Source: Porticoccaceae bacterium (GTDB lineage Bacteria; Pseudomonadota; Gammaproteobacteria; Pseudomonadales; Porticoccaceae). Taken from it: DNA of 46,970 bases. The DNA is taken from contig DUBX01000025.1 in assembly GCA_012960115.1 (NCBI GenBank), positions 36,429-83,398 on the forward strand. Direction: 5' to 3'. Positions 27,691 to 36,726 of this stretch are shown piece after piece. The notes beneath the pieces are model-generated. The model was not told where the DNA came from, searched no databases, and saw nothing but the letters and a program-made list of their open reading frames with translations. Each line of letters begins with the position of its first letter. Position 1 is the first letter of the stretch. Both the position numbers and the translations under genes were made by a program.

Positions 27691-28951
27691 CTTGGGCAAT
27701 AAGGGCAAGCAACCTATCTAGGGCGCCACGATTAGCAACCGCTACGTGGCGTGCTGCTTCACCCATTTGAATTCTTTGCGTCTCATCTTGTAACAACATC
27801 ACAGATTGACTGGCAAGATCATCGACATCTCGACAGACCGTCATCCCTCCAGCCTCCGTCAGTAAATGAGCTATCTCGGTGAAATTAAACAGGTGTGGTC
27901 CCGTTAATACAGGGACGCCCCAGGCGGCTGGCTCAATCATGTTATGCCCACCTGTTGGCACGAAGCTCCCACCGACAAAAGCTAGGTCACAAGCGCCAAA
28001 GAAAGCCATCAACTCCCCCATGCTATCGCCAAGCAATATGTCAACCTCGGCAACCGGAGCATTTTCACTTCGCCTCGCCATGCTAAAGCCTGCCGCCTTG
28101 CATAGATTGGCAACCTGATTGAACCGTTCAGGGTGGCGCGGAACTATAACTAGCAGCACAGATTCTAGCCGTGATTTTATTTCAGCAAAGGCTGCCAAGA
28201 TTATTTCGTCTTCGCCTTTATGGGTACTGGCGGCTAAAAACACTCTTCTCTGGGTAGTGCCGCGCCAGTCTTTAGACAATTGCTCCACCGTACCCATTAG
28301 AGAAGGGTCTATCTTTAAATCAAACTTAATGTTTCCGGTCACCGTCACCGCAGGATCTGGCAACCCAAGACTCTGAAAGCGTTGAGCATCGTCACTATGC
28401 TGTGCCGCCACTGTGTGTAGGCCATGTAACATTGGACGAACCAAGCTGTTAATGTGCTGGTAAGCCCGAGCAGACTTTTCGGATAGTCGTCCATTGGCCA
28501 AGATGACTGGAATATCACGTTTATTGCAGGCTGCAATAGTATTTGGCCACAATTCGGTTTCCATGATGATTAATAATTTTGGTCGTACCCTGCCTAAAAA
28601 TCTGGCGACCGCATCAGGCATATCATAAGGCGCATAACTATGCTCCACAGAATCACCAAAAGCCGCCAAAATACGCTCTGAGCCGGTTGGCGTCATACTG
28701 GTTACCATCAGCCGATAATCGGGGTATTTCTCCTGTAGGGCATTAACCAGAGCCACTGCGGCTAGGGTTTCACCCACAGATACGGCATGCAGCCAAATAA
28801 TCTCCTTGTTCGAGTCGAGATCATTCACAAATCCAAATCGTTCTGCCCAACGTTTGGCATAGTTGGGTGATTTCACCGCTCGCCAAAGCAACCGCAGGCA
28901 GATGACCGGCAGTAAACAATAAAAAAATGCTGTATATAGAAACCTAGGCAT
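27683..28951 (-). CDS. waaA: 3-deoxy-D-manno-octulosonic acid (Kdo) transferase
   Basis: WaaA adds Kdo to lipid A precursors at the inner face of the inner membrane, the first step of the LPS core. The 422-residue protein (E. coli 425) has an N-terminal membrane anchor (FLYTAFFYCLLPVICLRLLWR), HAVSVGE with the catalytic Glu61, and the GT-B fold with METELWPN, ANGRLSEKSA, TGNIKFD, VPRHPERF and GGSFVPTGGHNMIEPAAWGVPV. No separate Kdo kinase gene adjoins it. It is convergent with tolC. Confidence 0.95.
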   Translation of the reverse strand: MPRFLYTAFFYCLLPVICLRLLWRAVKSPNYAKRWAERFGFVNDLDSNKEIIWLHAVSVGETLAAVALVNALQEKYPDYRLMVTSMTPTGSERILAAFGDSVEHSYAPYDMPDAVARFLGRVRPKLLIIMETELWPNTIAACNKRDIPVILANGRLSEKSARAYQHINSLVRPMLHGLHTVAAQHSDDAQRFQSLGLPDPAVTVTGNIKFDLKIDPSLMGTVEQLSKDWRGTTQRRVFLAASTHKGEDEIILAAFAEIKSRLESVLLVIVPRHPERFNQVANLCKAAGFSMARRSENAPVAEVDILLGDSMGELMAFFGACDLAFVGGSFVPTGGHNMIEPAAWGVPVLTGPHLFNFTEIAHLLTEAGGMTVCRDVDDLASQSVMLLQDETQRIQMGEAARHVAVANRGALDRLLALIAQAI

Positions 28952-29200
28952 AGTGGGTTTAAAGAACCTTTTATAAGTAAAAAAATTGCACTCAAAATTA
29001 CTGAAAAATGAGTAAAACGACTGTCGTAACCTCGTAGAATTTTTTGCCGATAACTAATGATAACCTATCTGCAATTAGGTATGTTTGCAAGGATCGACCT
29101 ACCCAGAAAAATCAACAAGTTTGGTTTCATGATAAAATATTAACCGATCAATTTAATTGTTCGTTGCCCGCCACCGCCAAGCAGAGTCCGAGACTATTTT

Positions 29201-31237
29201 ATGACACAGGCAAGCCCCAATAATCTCAGTATCACATTAAATTCAGCCACCTATGTGCGAGTCCTAGCGTCGTTAATAAGCGTAGTGATGATTTGTGCCG
29301 CTCTGTTTTTGGTCGCGCGTTTGACAACCTGGCTATCTTATCCTCGCCCTGAAAGCATTGCCAACAACAGTGACTTATGGCGTGCCCTCTGGACTGGGTT
29401 TCGTTTTGATCTCGCCATCGTCATAAGAGCTAACTTGCTAGGGTTATTAATTAGCATCTGCTGCATCCCTCTGCCGACTATAGCTTCTCATTTTGGGTGG
29501 CTGCTGAATCGCTATTGGGGGGGCTTAATTTTAGTCATTGCTGTCTGGGTGTCTATTGTCAATTTTAGCTATATTGGTTTTTTTAATCGACCGATCGATA
29601 GCATTGCTTACAATGGCCTAAACTATGGCGCAGCTACAATTTGGCCAACCGTAATAAGCATGGACCCCTCTGGCTTGCGGCTATTTATCGGGTTATCTGT
29701 GACGGCTTTGGTACTATGGAGTTACAGGAAGGTGGGCGAAATCATAGTCAAGTGGATTGGCTTTGTGCACGTTAGAAGAATACCCTTTTTTACACTGGCT
29801 ATCATACTGCCGCTGATGTTTGTAATGCTGCTCGGCCGAGGCACTGTCTCAACCTTCCCCCTGTCTCAAAGACACCTTATTGTGTCGTCTGAAACGGCTG
29901 TCAACAATATCGTACCTAATGGGATTGTTGCGCTCTACTACGGCTACAAGGAATTTAAGCAATCCAAAACAATTAGTCCCGCTCTGGATACTGAAGGGCG
30001 CGAACTGTTTAAAGTTTTTTATGGCGAACCTCCCTTGGACCAGCCCCTTTTCTCGCAGTTTTTCACGCGAACACCTAGCTCTATCTTTCTCGAAAAGAAC
30101 CCTCCGAATGTGGTGTTTAATCTCATAGAAAGTATGAGCAATGCTTTATTACTCCCCACGTTTAACCTTGGGACAGACCTTGCTGGCCAGATGCGTCAGC
30201 ACTTAGATGAGGATTATTATTTCAACCGATTTTTACCCGCACACGATGACACTCAAAAATCACTGATGAGCCTGATGGTTAATACTGAGTACAGCACTAT
30301 TAGTTACTCAAGCCATCAACACATTGCCCTGCAAACGTCCGTGGCGAGAGTGTTTAAAAAAGCAGGTTATAGAACCGTTTTTATCTATGCCGGGTTTGAA
30401 GGTCTATCAAATCGGAGTGACTACTTGAAAACCCAGGGCTTCGACGAATTTATTGGCGCTCACCAGCTGCGTGAACTTTATCCAGCAATGGCCTCAAGTG
30501 TCTGGGGTGGAGAAGACAAATTTGTATTCGAAGAGGCCGTCAAACAACTACTGAGCAATAATGAGAGGAGCCAACCCCTCTTTATAGTGACACTATCCGT
30601 CACTAATCATCCACCCTACCAGTTACCCAAACATCACGACTTAATTTTGTCGGCGCCAGCTGATAGTTTATCCGACAGGCTTCAAGACCTACCCGCAGAA
30701 TCTTTAGATACATACCGGTACACGAACGATCAGCTAGGGCGGTTTATGTCAGCGGTGAAAAATAGCCGGCTCAAAAGTAATACTATTGTCGCGGCAACTG
30801 GTGATCATGCGATTCGTGGTATGAGCTATAACTCAGCTGAGCGCCTACATGAACTCAGCGTTCCCTTTTATCTTTATTTGCCTGTTAACTATCGTCCTAG
30901 CCTACAACCAAACACCAATCAGATAGCCTCTCACAAGGATATTATGCCAACCCTTTATAACGCTGCACTATCCAACGCCCGTTATCCTAATCTGGGACGC
31001 AATTTACTCGCGCCAAAAGGCAATGAGCAATATCATAGTTTTGCCTATCATGCCGAGTATTTAGTTGTCGATGAAACTGCCTATTCGAAGGCTGGGCAAG
31101 GCCGAGAGGTTACGTCTGAATTTATGTTGGTGCCTAATACTATTAACGCCGACAAACCCCCGGATAGGGGCCAAGTTTATAATCAAGCGATAGACTGGCT
31201 AACCCGATTCCAACTGACCAATGGCCCTGTCGACTGA
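29201..31237 (+). CDS. LTA-synthase-family phosphotransferase (sulfatase fold), membrane
   Basis: The 678-residue protein has about five N-terminal membrane spans (to residue 225) and a large periplasmic sulfatase-fold domain. NVVFNLIESMSN at about 303-314 supplies the metal-binding Glu310. The expected nucleophile lies in the DDTQKSLMSLM segment, by comparison with LtaS (inference). ATGDHAIRGM and AYHAEY supply further metal ligands. In Gram-negative bacteria such proteins add phosphoglycerol or phosphoethanolamine to periplasmic glucans or LPS. Which of these applies here cannot be read. The gene sits between waaA and a glycosyltransferase, so an envelope glycan is the likely acceptor. Its stop is one base from the end of the convergent next gene. 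Confidence 0.82.
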   Translation: MTQASPNNLSITLNSATYVRVLASLISVVMICAALFLVARLTTWLSYPRPESIANNSDLWRALWTGFRFDLAIVIRANLLGLLISICCIPLPTIASHFGWLLNRYWGGLILVIAVWVSIVNFSYIGFFNRPIDSIAYNGLNYGAATIWPTVISMDPSGLRLFIGLSVTALVLWSYRKVGEIIVKWIGFVHVRRIPFFTLAIILPLMFVMLLGRGTVSTFPLSQRHLIVSSETAVNNIVPNGIVALYYGYKEFKQSKTISPALDTEGRELFKVFYGEPPLDQPLFSQFFTRTPSSIFLEKNPPNVVFNLIESMSNALLLPTFNLGTDLAGQMRQHLDEDYYFNRFLPAHDDTQKSLMSLMVNTEYSTISYSSHQHIALQTSVARVFKKAGYRTVFIYAGFEGLSNRSDYLKTQGFDEFIGAHQLRELYPAMASSVWGGEDKFVFEEAVKQLLSNNERSQPLFIVTLSVTNHPPYQLPKHHDLILSAPADSLSDRLQDLPAESLDTYRYTNDQLGRFMSAVKNSRLKSNTIVAATGDHAIRGMSYNSAERLHELSVPFYLYLPVNYRPSLQPNTNQIASHKDIMPTLYNAALSNARYPNLGRNLLAPKGNEQYHSFAYHAEYLVVDETAYSKAGQGREVTSEFMLVPNTINADKPPDRGQVYNQAIDWLTRFQLTNGPVD

Positions 31238-31238
31238 G

Positions 31239-31973
31239 CTAATGCCAGTGGTTCTGAACCCAAGTCGCCGGCTTAAATCGTCGATACCACTTCCCACTAA
31301 CCCCAGCAATCGCTTCATGGGGGTCGGGTTTCCCATGAAAGACTAAAACTCGGGTGTCAGCTGGCATCTCTGTATCACGCGCAAGAAAAAAAGAAAATGG
31401 CTTTATACAATGTCGCTTAAAACTACGACACCAATGATCCGGCCAATACACCAGCGAATTTTTTGCCATCATCGCGGCAGATAAATACTCCTGCTCATTA
31501 CGATGGATCTTTTTAATCTGCTCAAATGACCGTTCAAATTCAGCTAGCACCTCAGCATGAGCACCCACCTCAAAGCGATAGACCGAAGAATTTCCGGTAC
31601 CGTCCTTCTTAATCCAATCTTTGATAATCATCACTTCGCCAGGATAATCAAAAAGATCATCCAGACTACCCGTGATAATTAAGTCTAAGTCCAGGCACAG
31701 TACCTTACCCTTGAGGTCATAGAGAGTTTCAGCAAAGACAGCTAACTTATTCCAGCCGCGCTCTGGGCCACCTAAATCGACTGATAACTCAGGCAGCGGA
31801 AATACTTCAATATTTCCATGCAGGCCGACGCCATCTTCCGTCAAGCAAACGAAGCGAAACTCTCTACTCATGTTGCGCGAGACCATTGAATAGAGTGTAT
31901 TTACATAATCAGCGGAATACTTAGTACCCCACTTCATGCACAGAACATTGACGATTTCGCTTGCTGCTGTCAT
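31239..31973 (-). CDS. putative glycosyltransferase with a DxD motif (GT-A, GT8-like)
   Basis: The 244-residue soluble protein begins NVLCMKWGTKYSADYVNTLY, an opening shared by a widespread but poorly studied group of bacterial glycosyltransferases. VLCLDLDLIITGSLDDLF at about 91-108 holds the DxD motif (Asp95, Asp97) that binds the nucleotide sugar through a metal. FHGKPDPHEA near the C terminus is the usual late His motif of GT8-like enzymes. Donor and acceptor are unknown. It lies 45 bases after ilvE on the same strand and may share its transcript. In pseudomonads ilvE precedes LPS-core genes, which fits a core or surface-glycan role (inference). Confidence 0.7.
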   Translation of the reverse strand: MTAASEIVNVLCMKWGTKYSADYVNTLYSMVSRNMSREFRFVCLTEDGVGLHGNIEVFPLPELSVDLGGPERGWNKLAVFAETLYDLKGKVLCLDLDLIITGSLDDLFDYPGEVMIIKDWIKKDGTGNSSVYRFEVGAHAEVLAEFERSFEQIKKIHRNEQEYLSAAMMAKNSLVYWPDHWCRSFKRHCIKPFSFFLARDTEMPADTRVLVFHGKPDPHEAIAGVSGKWYRRFKPATWVQNHWH

Positions 31974-32018
31974 GGCATTAATTCCAGTTCGACCTAATTA
32001 TTATTTAACAAGCGGCAC

Positions 32019-32948
32019 TTATTCAGTTACCGGCGCCAACCAATCCTGATACTTAGCATTTTTACCCTGGACAAGGTCCGAGTATGCAGCCTGGAGAGCT
32101 GCCGCCACTGGGCCACGCTTACCATCACCAATAATGCGGCTGTCATATTCCCGAATAGGGACGATCTCTGCTGCTGTTCCGGTAAAGAAGGCTTCATCAG
32201 CAATATACACCTCATCTCGAGAAATACGCTTTTCACGGATTTCAATGCCCTTGTCAGCCGCTAGCTTAAACACAGTGTCTCTCGTAATACCGTCGAGGCA
32301 TGAGGTTAAATCTGGCGTGTAAATCACCCCATCCCGTACCATAAAGAAATTCTCTGCACTGCCTTCAGAAACATAGCCCTCTGGGTCTAACATAATCGCT
32401 TCATCACACCCCGAATCTAGCGCTTCTCGCAAAGCCAACATTGAATTCAGATAGTTACCACTTGCCTTTGCTTTGACCATGGTGATATTGACATGGTGGC
32501 GGGTATAAGAGGAAGTACGTACTTTAAGGCCTGAGGCTAAGGTCTCTGGAGGCATATAAGACGGCCAATCCCAAGCAGCAATACCAAGGTGTATTTCAAG
32601 GCTTTCTGCCCTAAGTCCCATTCCCTCAGAACCCAAAAATACCAACGGTCGAATATAAGCTGCATCCAAATTATTGGAGCGCACCACCTCACGATGCGCC
32701 GCACAAATTTCCTCTTGGCTATAAGGAATAGTCAAATGTATTATTTTGGCTGAATTGAACAAGCGCTTAATGTGATCTTCAAGCCTAAAGATACAGGTGC
32801 CAGCACTCTCAGTTTGATAGGCTCTTATACCTTCAAAAACCGCATTACCATAGTGAAGCGAAGACGTTAGAAAGTGTGTTTGCGCATCGCGCCAATCGAC
32901 TAACTTACCATCCATCCAAATAAAACCATCGCGGTCTGCGAACGACAT
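32019..32948 (-). CDS. ilvE: branched-chain amino-acid aminotransferase
   Basis: IlvE makes leucine, isoleucine and valine from their keto acids, with glutamate as amino donor and PLP as cofactor. The 309 residues (E. coli 309) show DGFIWMDGKLVDW, LHYGNAVFEGIRAY, the PLP Lys161 in VKAKASGNYLNS, EGYVSEGSAENFF and FFTGTAAEIVPI. A Shine-Dalgarno (AGGAAAAGG) just upstream of the ATG supports the start. Together with ilvD at 34805 it covers two steps of branched-chain synthesis in this window, though they are on opposite strands. No leader-peptide attenuator was found upstream. Confidence 0.95.
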   Translation of the reverse strand: MSFADRDGFIWMDGKLVDWRDAQTHFLTSSLHYGNAVFEGIRAYQTESAGTCIFRLEDHIKRLFNSAKIIHLTIPYSQEEICAAHREVVRSNNLDAAYIRPLVFLGSEGMGLRAESLEIHLGIAAWDWPSYMPPETLASGLKVRTSSYTRHHVNITMVKAKASGNYLNSMLALREALDSGCDEAIMLDPEGYVSEGSAENFFMVRDGVIYTPDLTSCLDGITRDTVFKLAADKGIEIREKRISRDEVYIADEAFFTGTAAEIVPIREYDSRIIGDGKRGPVAAALQAAYSDLVQGKNAKYQDWLAPVTE

Positions 32949-33312
32949 CGACCTTTTCCTCTCGTTAATTAATCTTTACTAAAAATGTAATCTCGCACTC
33001 TCTGATCAGCGATTACATGATAATGCCGATTACGGTTTTACCGTCGCCTCACTTGAACGATATAGAGCGTTATCTCAACCCATAAGCTGGCATGAATTTT
33101 GTTGCTGTATTCACACTACTGCAACCAACAAGCATAGGATGTTAGCGAGACCTTGTATAAGAAGCGAATTGAACCATAAATTGAGTATTAACGATAGCAC
33201 TCCCCGCTTAGCCCGCAGCTGTATTTATTGTTATTTTTAGTAACTTAAATTCTTTTTGTTGCTTACAGTTGCGCCAGCGCCCTAGGGGTCTGCAAGAGCA
33301 TGCGAGGATAAA
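32949..33312. other. gene-free stretch between ilvE and argA
   Basis: With the repeats that follow, this makes about 475 bases without a gene. It holds the inverted repeat ATGTAATC/GATTACAT (about 32985-33018, 18-base spacer) and a small hairpin ACGGT-TTT-ACCGT near 33032-33044, both just upstream of ilvE. I found no tRNA, small ORF with a ribosome site or Ile/Val/Leu-rich leader peptide. An unannotated small RNA is possible but nothing specific shows it. Confidence 0.4.
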
Positions 33313-33367
33313 AATACGTTGGAAATTACGTATTGACGGCCAAAAGGCGTCAAAATAACAGTTATTT
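33313..33367. promoter_or_regulatory. three consecutive inverted repeats upstream of argA
   Basis: First repeat: AATACGT, eight bases, ACGTATT (33313-33334). Second: TTGACG-G-CC, AAAA, GG-CGTCAA (33333-33353), eight pairs with one bulge. Third: AAATAAC-A-GTTATTT (33353-33367). None matches the ArgR consensus (TGAAT-N4-ATTCA). TTGACG in the second repeat is also a good -35 hexamer, without a matching -10 at 17 bases. Confidence 0.5.
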
Positions 33368-33412
33368 GGCTAACAACGAGTCTTTTATATGAACTTATTG
33401 GGCTCTGTTGCT

Positions 33413-33418
33413 TATAAT
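33413..33418 (+). promoter_or_regulatory. -10 box directly before argA
   Basis: A perfect TATAAT lies six bases before the ATG at 33425, with no Shine-Dalgarno between them. If used, transcription would start at or next to the A of the ATG, giving a leaderless mRNA. The -35 region (near 33390-33395, TGAACT) is poor. The bases CGCGCC following the box resemble those after the typA -10. Confidence 0.35.
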
Positions 33419-33424
33419 CGCGCC

Positions 33425-34729
33425 ATGAAAGATAAAAACTACGTAAAGTTCTTAAGACAGACTTCGCCCTATATCCATTCTCACAGGGGCAAGACCTTTG
33501 TTGTCGCCATCTCTGGGGACTCTGTTCTGCAATCCAATTTCCACAGTATGGTACATGATGTTGCTCTTTTACAAAGCCTTGGAATGCGTATCGTTCTGGT
33601 ACACGGCGCAAGACCACAGATCAACAAACGTCTTGCTCTCTCAAATATTGAAACAAACTTTGAGCAGCACTTGCGCATTACGAGCAGTGAGTCAATGCTC
33701 TGCATAAAAGAGGCTGTGGGTAGCACACGATTAGTGATCGAGTCTGAACTCTCCATGGGCCTGCCTAGCTCGCCAATGCACGGCGCACGTGTTCGCGTGA
33801 TCGGAGGCAATTTTGTTACAGCGAAACCTGTTGGTGTTCGCGATGGAATTGATTTTCGACGTACCGGAGAGGTTCGTCGTATCGATAGCCAAGCCATCAA
33901 GTGTCAACTGGACGATAACTCGATGGTACTTATATCGCCAATAGGGTTTTCAGCCACCGGAGAAGCCTTCAATTTAAATTATCAGGACTTGGCTGCACAA
34001 GTAGCTATCGCTTTGGAGGCGGAGAAACTGATTCTAGTCAGTGATTCTCCCGGTGTCATGGACAAAGGCAGCTTGCTGCGCACGCTGTCACTGCCGCAAC
34101 TCGCCGAGTTACTCGAGACAAGTAAAGATGCTCATCAAGTCGGACTTTTAAGCGCGGCAGTCCATGCTTGTCAGAGCGGTGTCGAACGTGTTCATTTGGT
34201 GGGCCACGAAGAAGATGGGGCTTTGCTGTCAGAGTTGCTGACACGCGATGGTAGCGGTACTTTAATCAGTAAAGATTACGGCGAAGTCATTAGGGCAGCC
34301 ACAATTGAAGACGTTGGCGGCATATTGGCGTTAATTACACCTCTTGAAGATCAACTAGTGTTAGTTAGGCGATCTCGCCAGCTTCTAGAAACGGAAATAT
34401 CTCGTTTTACCGTTGTCGTTCATCCTGAAGGTTTAATTGTCGGGTGTGCCGCGCTTTATCCCACTGCAGATAAGCAGATCGGTGAAGTTGCCTGCGTGGC
34501 AATACACCCAGATTTCAACGGCCAAGGTATTGGGTCGAGGCTATTTGATCAAATTGAATTCGACGCTCGACAACAGCGCATGTCCAGTTTGTGTGTAATG
34601 ACGACTCAGGCTGCCCATTGGTTTTTGGAGAAAGGTTTTGTTAGCGCTGAGGTGTCAGATCTGCCAGCGAACAAACAATCGATGTATAATTACCAGCGTA
34701 ATGCCGGAGTCTTTCAAAAAGCCATTTAG
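33425..34729 (+). CDS. argA: N-acetylglutamate synthase
   Basis: ArgA acetylates glutamate with acetyl-CoA, the first step of arginine synthesis, and is normally inhibited by arginine. The product (434 residues from this start; E. coli 443) has an amino-acid-kinase domain (residues about 15-280: SPYIHSHRGKTFVV, VHGARPQI, GNFVTAKPVGVRDG, RRIDSQAI) and a C-terminal GNAT acetyltransferase domain (CVAIHPDFNGQGIGSRLF, AHWFLEKGF, YNYQRNAGVF). The ATG at 33425 is preferred because E. coli ArgA begins at this distance from SVPYINTHRGKTF; an in-frame ATG at 33389 would add 12 unconserved residues encoded across the TATAAT box. Confidence 0.94.
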   Translation: MKDKNYVKFLRQTSPYIHSHRGKTFVVAISGDSVLQSNFHSMVHDVALLQSLGMRIVLVHGARPQINKRLALSNIETNFEQHLRITSSESMLCIKEAVGSTRLVIESELSMGLPSSPMHGARVRVIGGNFVTAKPVGVRDGIDFRRTGEVRRIDSQAIKCQLDDNSMVLISPIGFSATGEAFNLNYQDLAAQVAIALEAEKLILVSDSPGVMDKGSLLRTLSLPQLAELLETSKDAHQVGLLSAAVHACQSGVERVHLVGHEEDGALLSELLTRDGSGTLISKDYGEVIRAATIEDVGGILALITPLEDQLVLVRRSRQLLETEISRFTVVVHPEGLIVGCAALYPTADKQIGEVACVAIHPDFNGQGIGSRLFDQIEFDARQQRMSSLCVMTTQAAHWFLEKGFVSAEVSDLPANKQSMYNYQRNAGVFQKAI

Positions 34730-34804
34730 ATGTGAGCGGCGTTTCAGGTGTGCTCCAGCCCTTAATTAGACTAAGACGTATAACTTACAGTATGAGACTT
34801 TAAA

Positions 34805-36637
34805 ATGCCTAAATATCGTTCGCACACCACCACTCAAGGCCGCAACATGGCTGGGGCCCGAGCACTCTGGCGTGCGACCGGAATGAAAGATGGTGATTTT
34901 GATAAACCCATTATTGCTATTGCCAACTCCTACACGCAATTCGTACCTGGCCACGTACACCTAAAAGATATGGGTGATCTAGTCGCCAGTGAAATCGCTA
35001 AAGCAGGTGGTGTTTCCAAAGAATTTCACACGATAGCGGTAGATGATGGTATCGCCATGGGTCATGATGGCATGCTCTATTCGCTTCCCTCGCGAGATCT
35101 TATTGCTGACTCGGTTGAGTATATGGTTAATGCCCACTGCGCCGATGCTCTAGTATGTATTTCCAACTGCGACAAAATAACGCCCGGGATGCTGATGGCA
35201 GCAATGCGTTTAAATATTCCCGCGATCTTTGTCTCTGGCGGCCCAATGGAGGCAGGAAAAACCAAGCTTGCCGATCATAAACTAGATTTAGTCGATGCGA
35301 TGGTCATCGCAGTGGACGATAGTGCTAGCGATGAAAAGGTGGCTGAGTACGAACGCTCAGCCTGCCCAACCTGCGGGTCTTGTTCGGGTATGTTTACAGC
35401 GAACTCCATGAACTGTCTTACTGAAGCGCTCGGCTTATCACTGCCAGGCAATGGCACTGTTCTTGCCACTCACTCGGACCGCCGTGAGCTATTTTTGGAA
35501 GCTGGCCGAACGATTGTTAAAATGGCCAAGCAACACTACGACAACGACGACGACTCGGTCTTGCCTCGCTCAATTGCAAACTTTCGTGCCTTTGAAAATG
35601 CGATGACCTTGGATATTTGCATGGGTGGCTCAACTAATACCATTCTGCACTTATTAGCCGCTGTGCAAGAAGCTGGAATAGACTTTAATCTTTCACATAT
35701 TGATCAGCTTTCTAGGGTGGTGCCACAATTGTGCAAAGTAGCGCCAAGCACACCTGAATATCATATGGAAGATGTACATCGCGCCGGTGGCATCATGGGG
35801 ATCTTGGCTGAGCTTGATCGTGCAGGGCTAATTCACGGCGATCTACCTACGGTGCACTCGGCAACCATGAAAGAAGCCTTAGATAAATGGGATATTGCTG
35901 GCCGACCGAGTGAAGCCGTCAGAACCTTTTATAAAGCTGGCCCAGCGGGAATACCAACGCAAACCGCGTTTAGCCAAAGTACTCGTTGGCCGTCAGTCGA
36001 TGTGGACCGAGCCAATGGCTGCATCCGTAATTTGGAAAATGCCTTTAGTCTGGAAGGTGGTCTGGCAATCCTGACGGGCAACTTAGCTCCTGATGGCTGT
36101 GTGGTTAAAACCTCGGGAGTCGACGAGTCTATTCATGTCTTTGAAGGGCCCGCGTTTGTCATTGAGAGTCAGGATGCCGCTGTGGCAGCGATACTTAATA
36201 ACGAGGTGGTTGCCGGCGACGTAGTCGTCATTCGTTATGAAGGGCCTCGCGGAGGACCTGGCATGCAAGAGATGCTCTATCCAACCAGTTACATTAAATC
36301 AAAGAACCTGGGTAAGGCTTGCGCCCTCATTACTGATGGTCGTTTCTCAGGGGGCACCTCAGGTCTCTCGATAGGGCACGTCTCACCTGAGGCCGGTGCT
36401 GGTGGTACTATTGGTTTAGTAAAGAATGGCGACAGAATTAAAATTGACATCCCCAATCGCACTATCGATATTTTAGTACCGGACCAAGAACTCGCCGAAC
36501 GTCGTAAGCAACAAGATCAACTAGGTTGGCAGCCAGTGGAGAATCGACCCAGAAAGGTGACTACTGCCCTAAGAGCTTACGCAAAACTGGCCACTAGTGC
36601 GGACAAAGGCGCTGTACGAGACCTCTCTCAACTATAG
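34805..36637 (+). CDS. ilvD: dihydroxy-acid dehydratase
   Basis: IlvD is the iron-sulfur dehydratase of valine, isoleucine and leucine synthesis. The 610-residue protein (E. coli 616) shows the start [26 protein letters not shown], cluster cysteines in [11 protein letters not shown] and [19 protein letters not shown], metal-site [11 protein letters not shown], and the catalytic region near [20 protein letters not shown]. The start is the standard one for the family. It lies 75 bases after argA on the same strand and ends before a strong terminator at 36665. Confidence 0.96.
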   Translation: MPKYRSHTTTQGRNMAGARALWRATGMKDGDFDKPIIAIANSYTQFVPGHVHLKDMGDLVASEIAKAGGVSKEFHTIAVDDGIAMGHDGMLYSLPSRDLIADSVEYMVNAHCADALVCISNCDKITPGMLMAAMRLNIPAIFVSGGPMEAGKTKLADHKLDLVDAMVIAVDDSASDEKVAEYERSACPTCGSCSGMFTANSMNCLTEALGLSLPGNGTVLATHSDRRELFLEAGRTIVKMAKQHYDNDDDSVLPRSIANFRAFENAMTLDICMGGSTNTILHLLAAVQEAGIDFNLSHIDQLSRVVPQLCKVAPSTPEYHMEDVHRAGGIMGILAELDRAGLIHGDLPTVHSATMKEALDKWDIAGRPSEAVRTFYKAGPAGIPTQTAFSQSTRWPSVDVDRANGCIRNLENAFSLEGGLAILTGNLAPDGCVVKTSGVDESIHVFEGPAFVIESQDAAVAAILNNEVVAGDVVVIRYEGPRGGPGMQEMLYPTSYIKSKNLGKACALITDGRFSGGTSGLSIGHVSPEAGAGGTIGLVKNGDRIKIDIPNRTIDILVPDQELAERRKQQDQLGWQPVENRPRKVTTALRAYAKLATSADKGAVRDLSQL

Positions 36638-36664
36638 CCCCTTAGCTAACATATCGTTGGACAT

Positions 36665-36696
36665 AAAAAAGCCCGGTTAGCTGCCCGGGCTTTTTT
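36665..36696. terminator. bidirectional intrinsic terminator between ilvD and the TonB operon
   Basis: AAAAAA-GCCCGG, loop TTAGCTGC, CCGGGC-TTTTTT. The six-pair GC stem is flanked by six A and six T, so it would terminate ilvD rightward and the TPR gene of the TonB operon leftward. It is the only clear intrinsic terminator noticed in the window. Confidence 0.92.
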
Positions 36697-36726
36697 AAAT
36701 TTCTCAAAATCATACTTAGATATTAT

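Noticed and set aside
33390-33395. ArgR box upstream of argA
   Set aside because: No TGAAT-N4-ATTCA dyad occurs between 32949 and 33425.
33389-33424. N-terminal extension of argA from the ATG at 33389
   Set aside because: The extra 12 residues are not seen in ArgA, and the stretch contains a perfect TATAAT. The ATG at 33425 fits the family.
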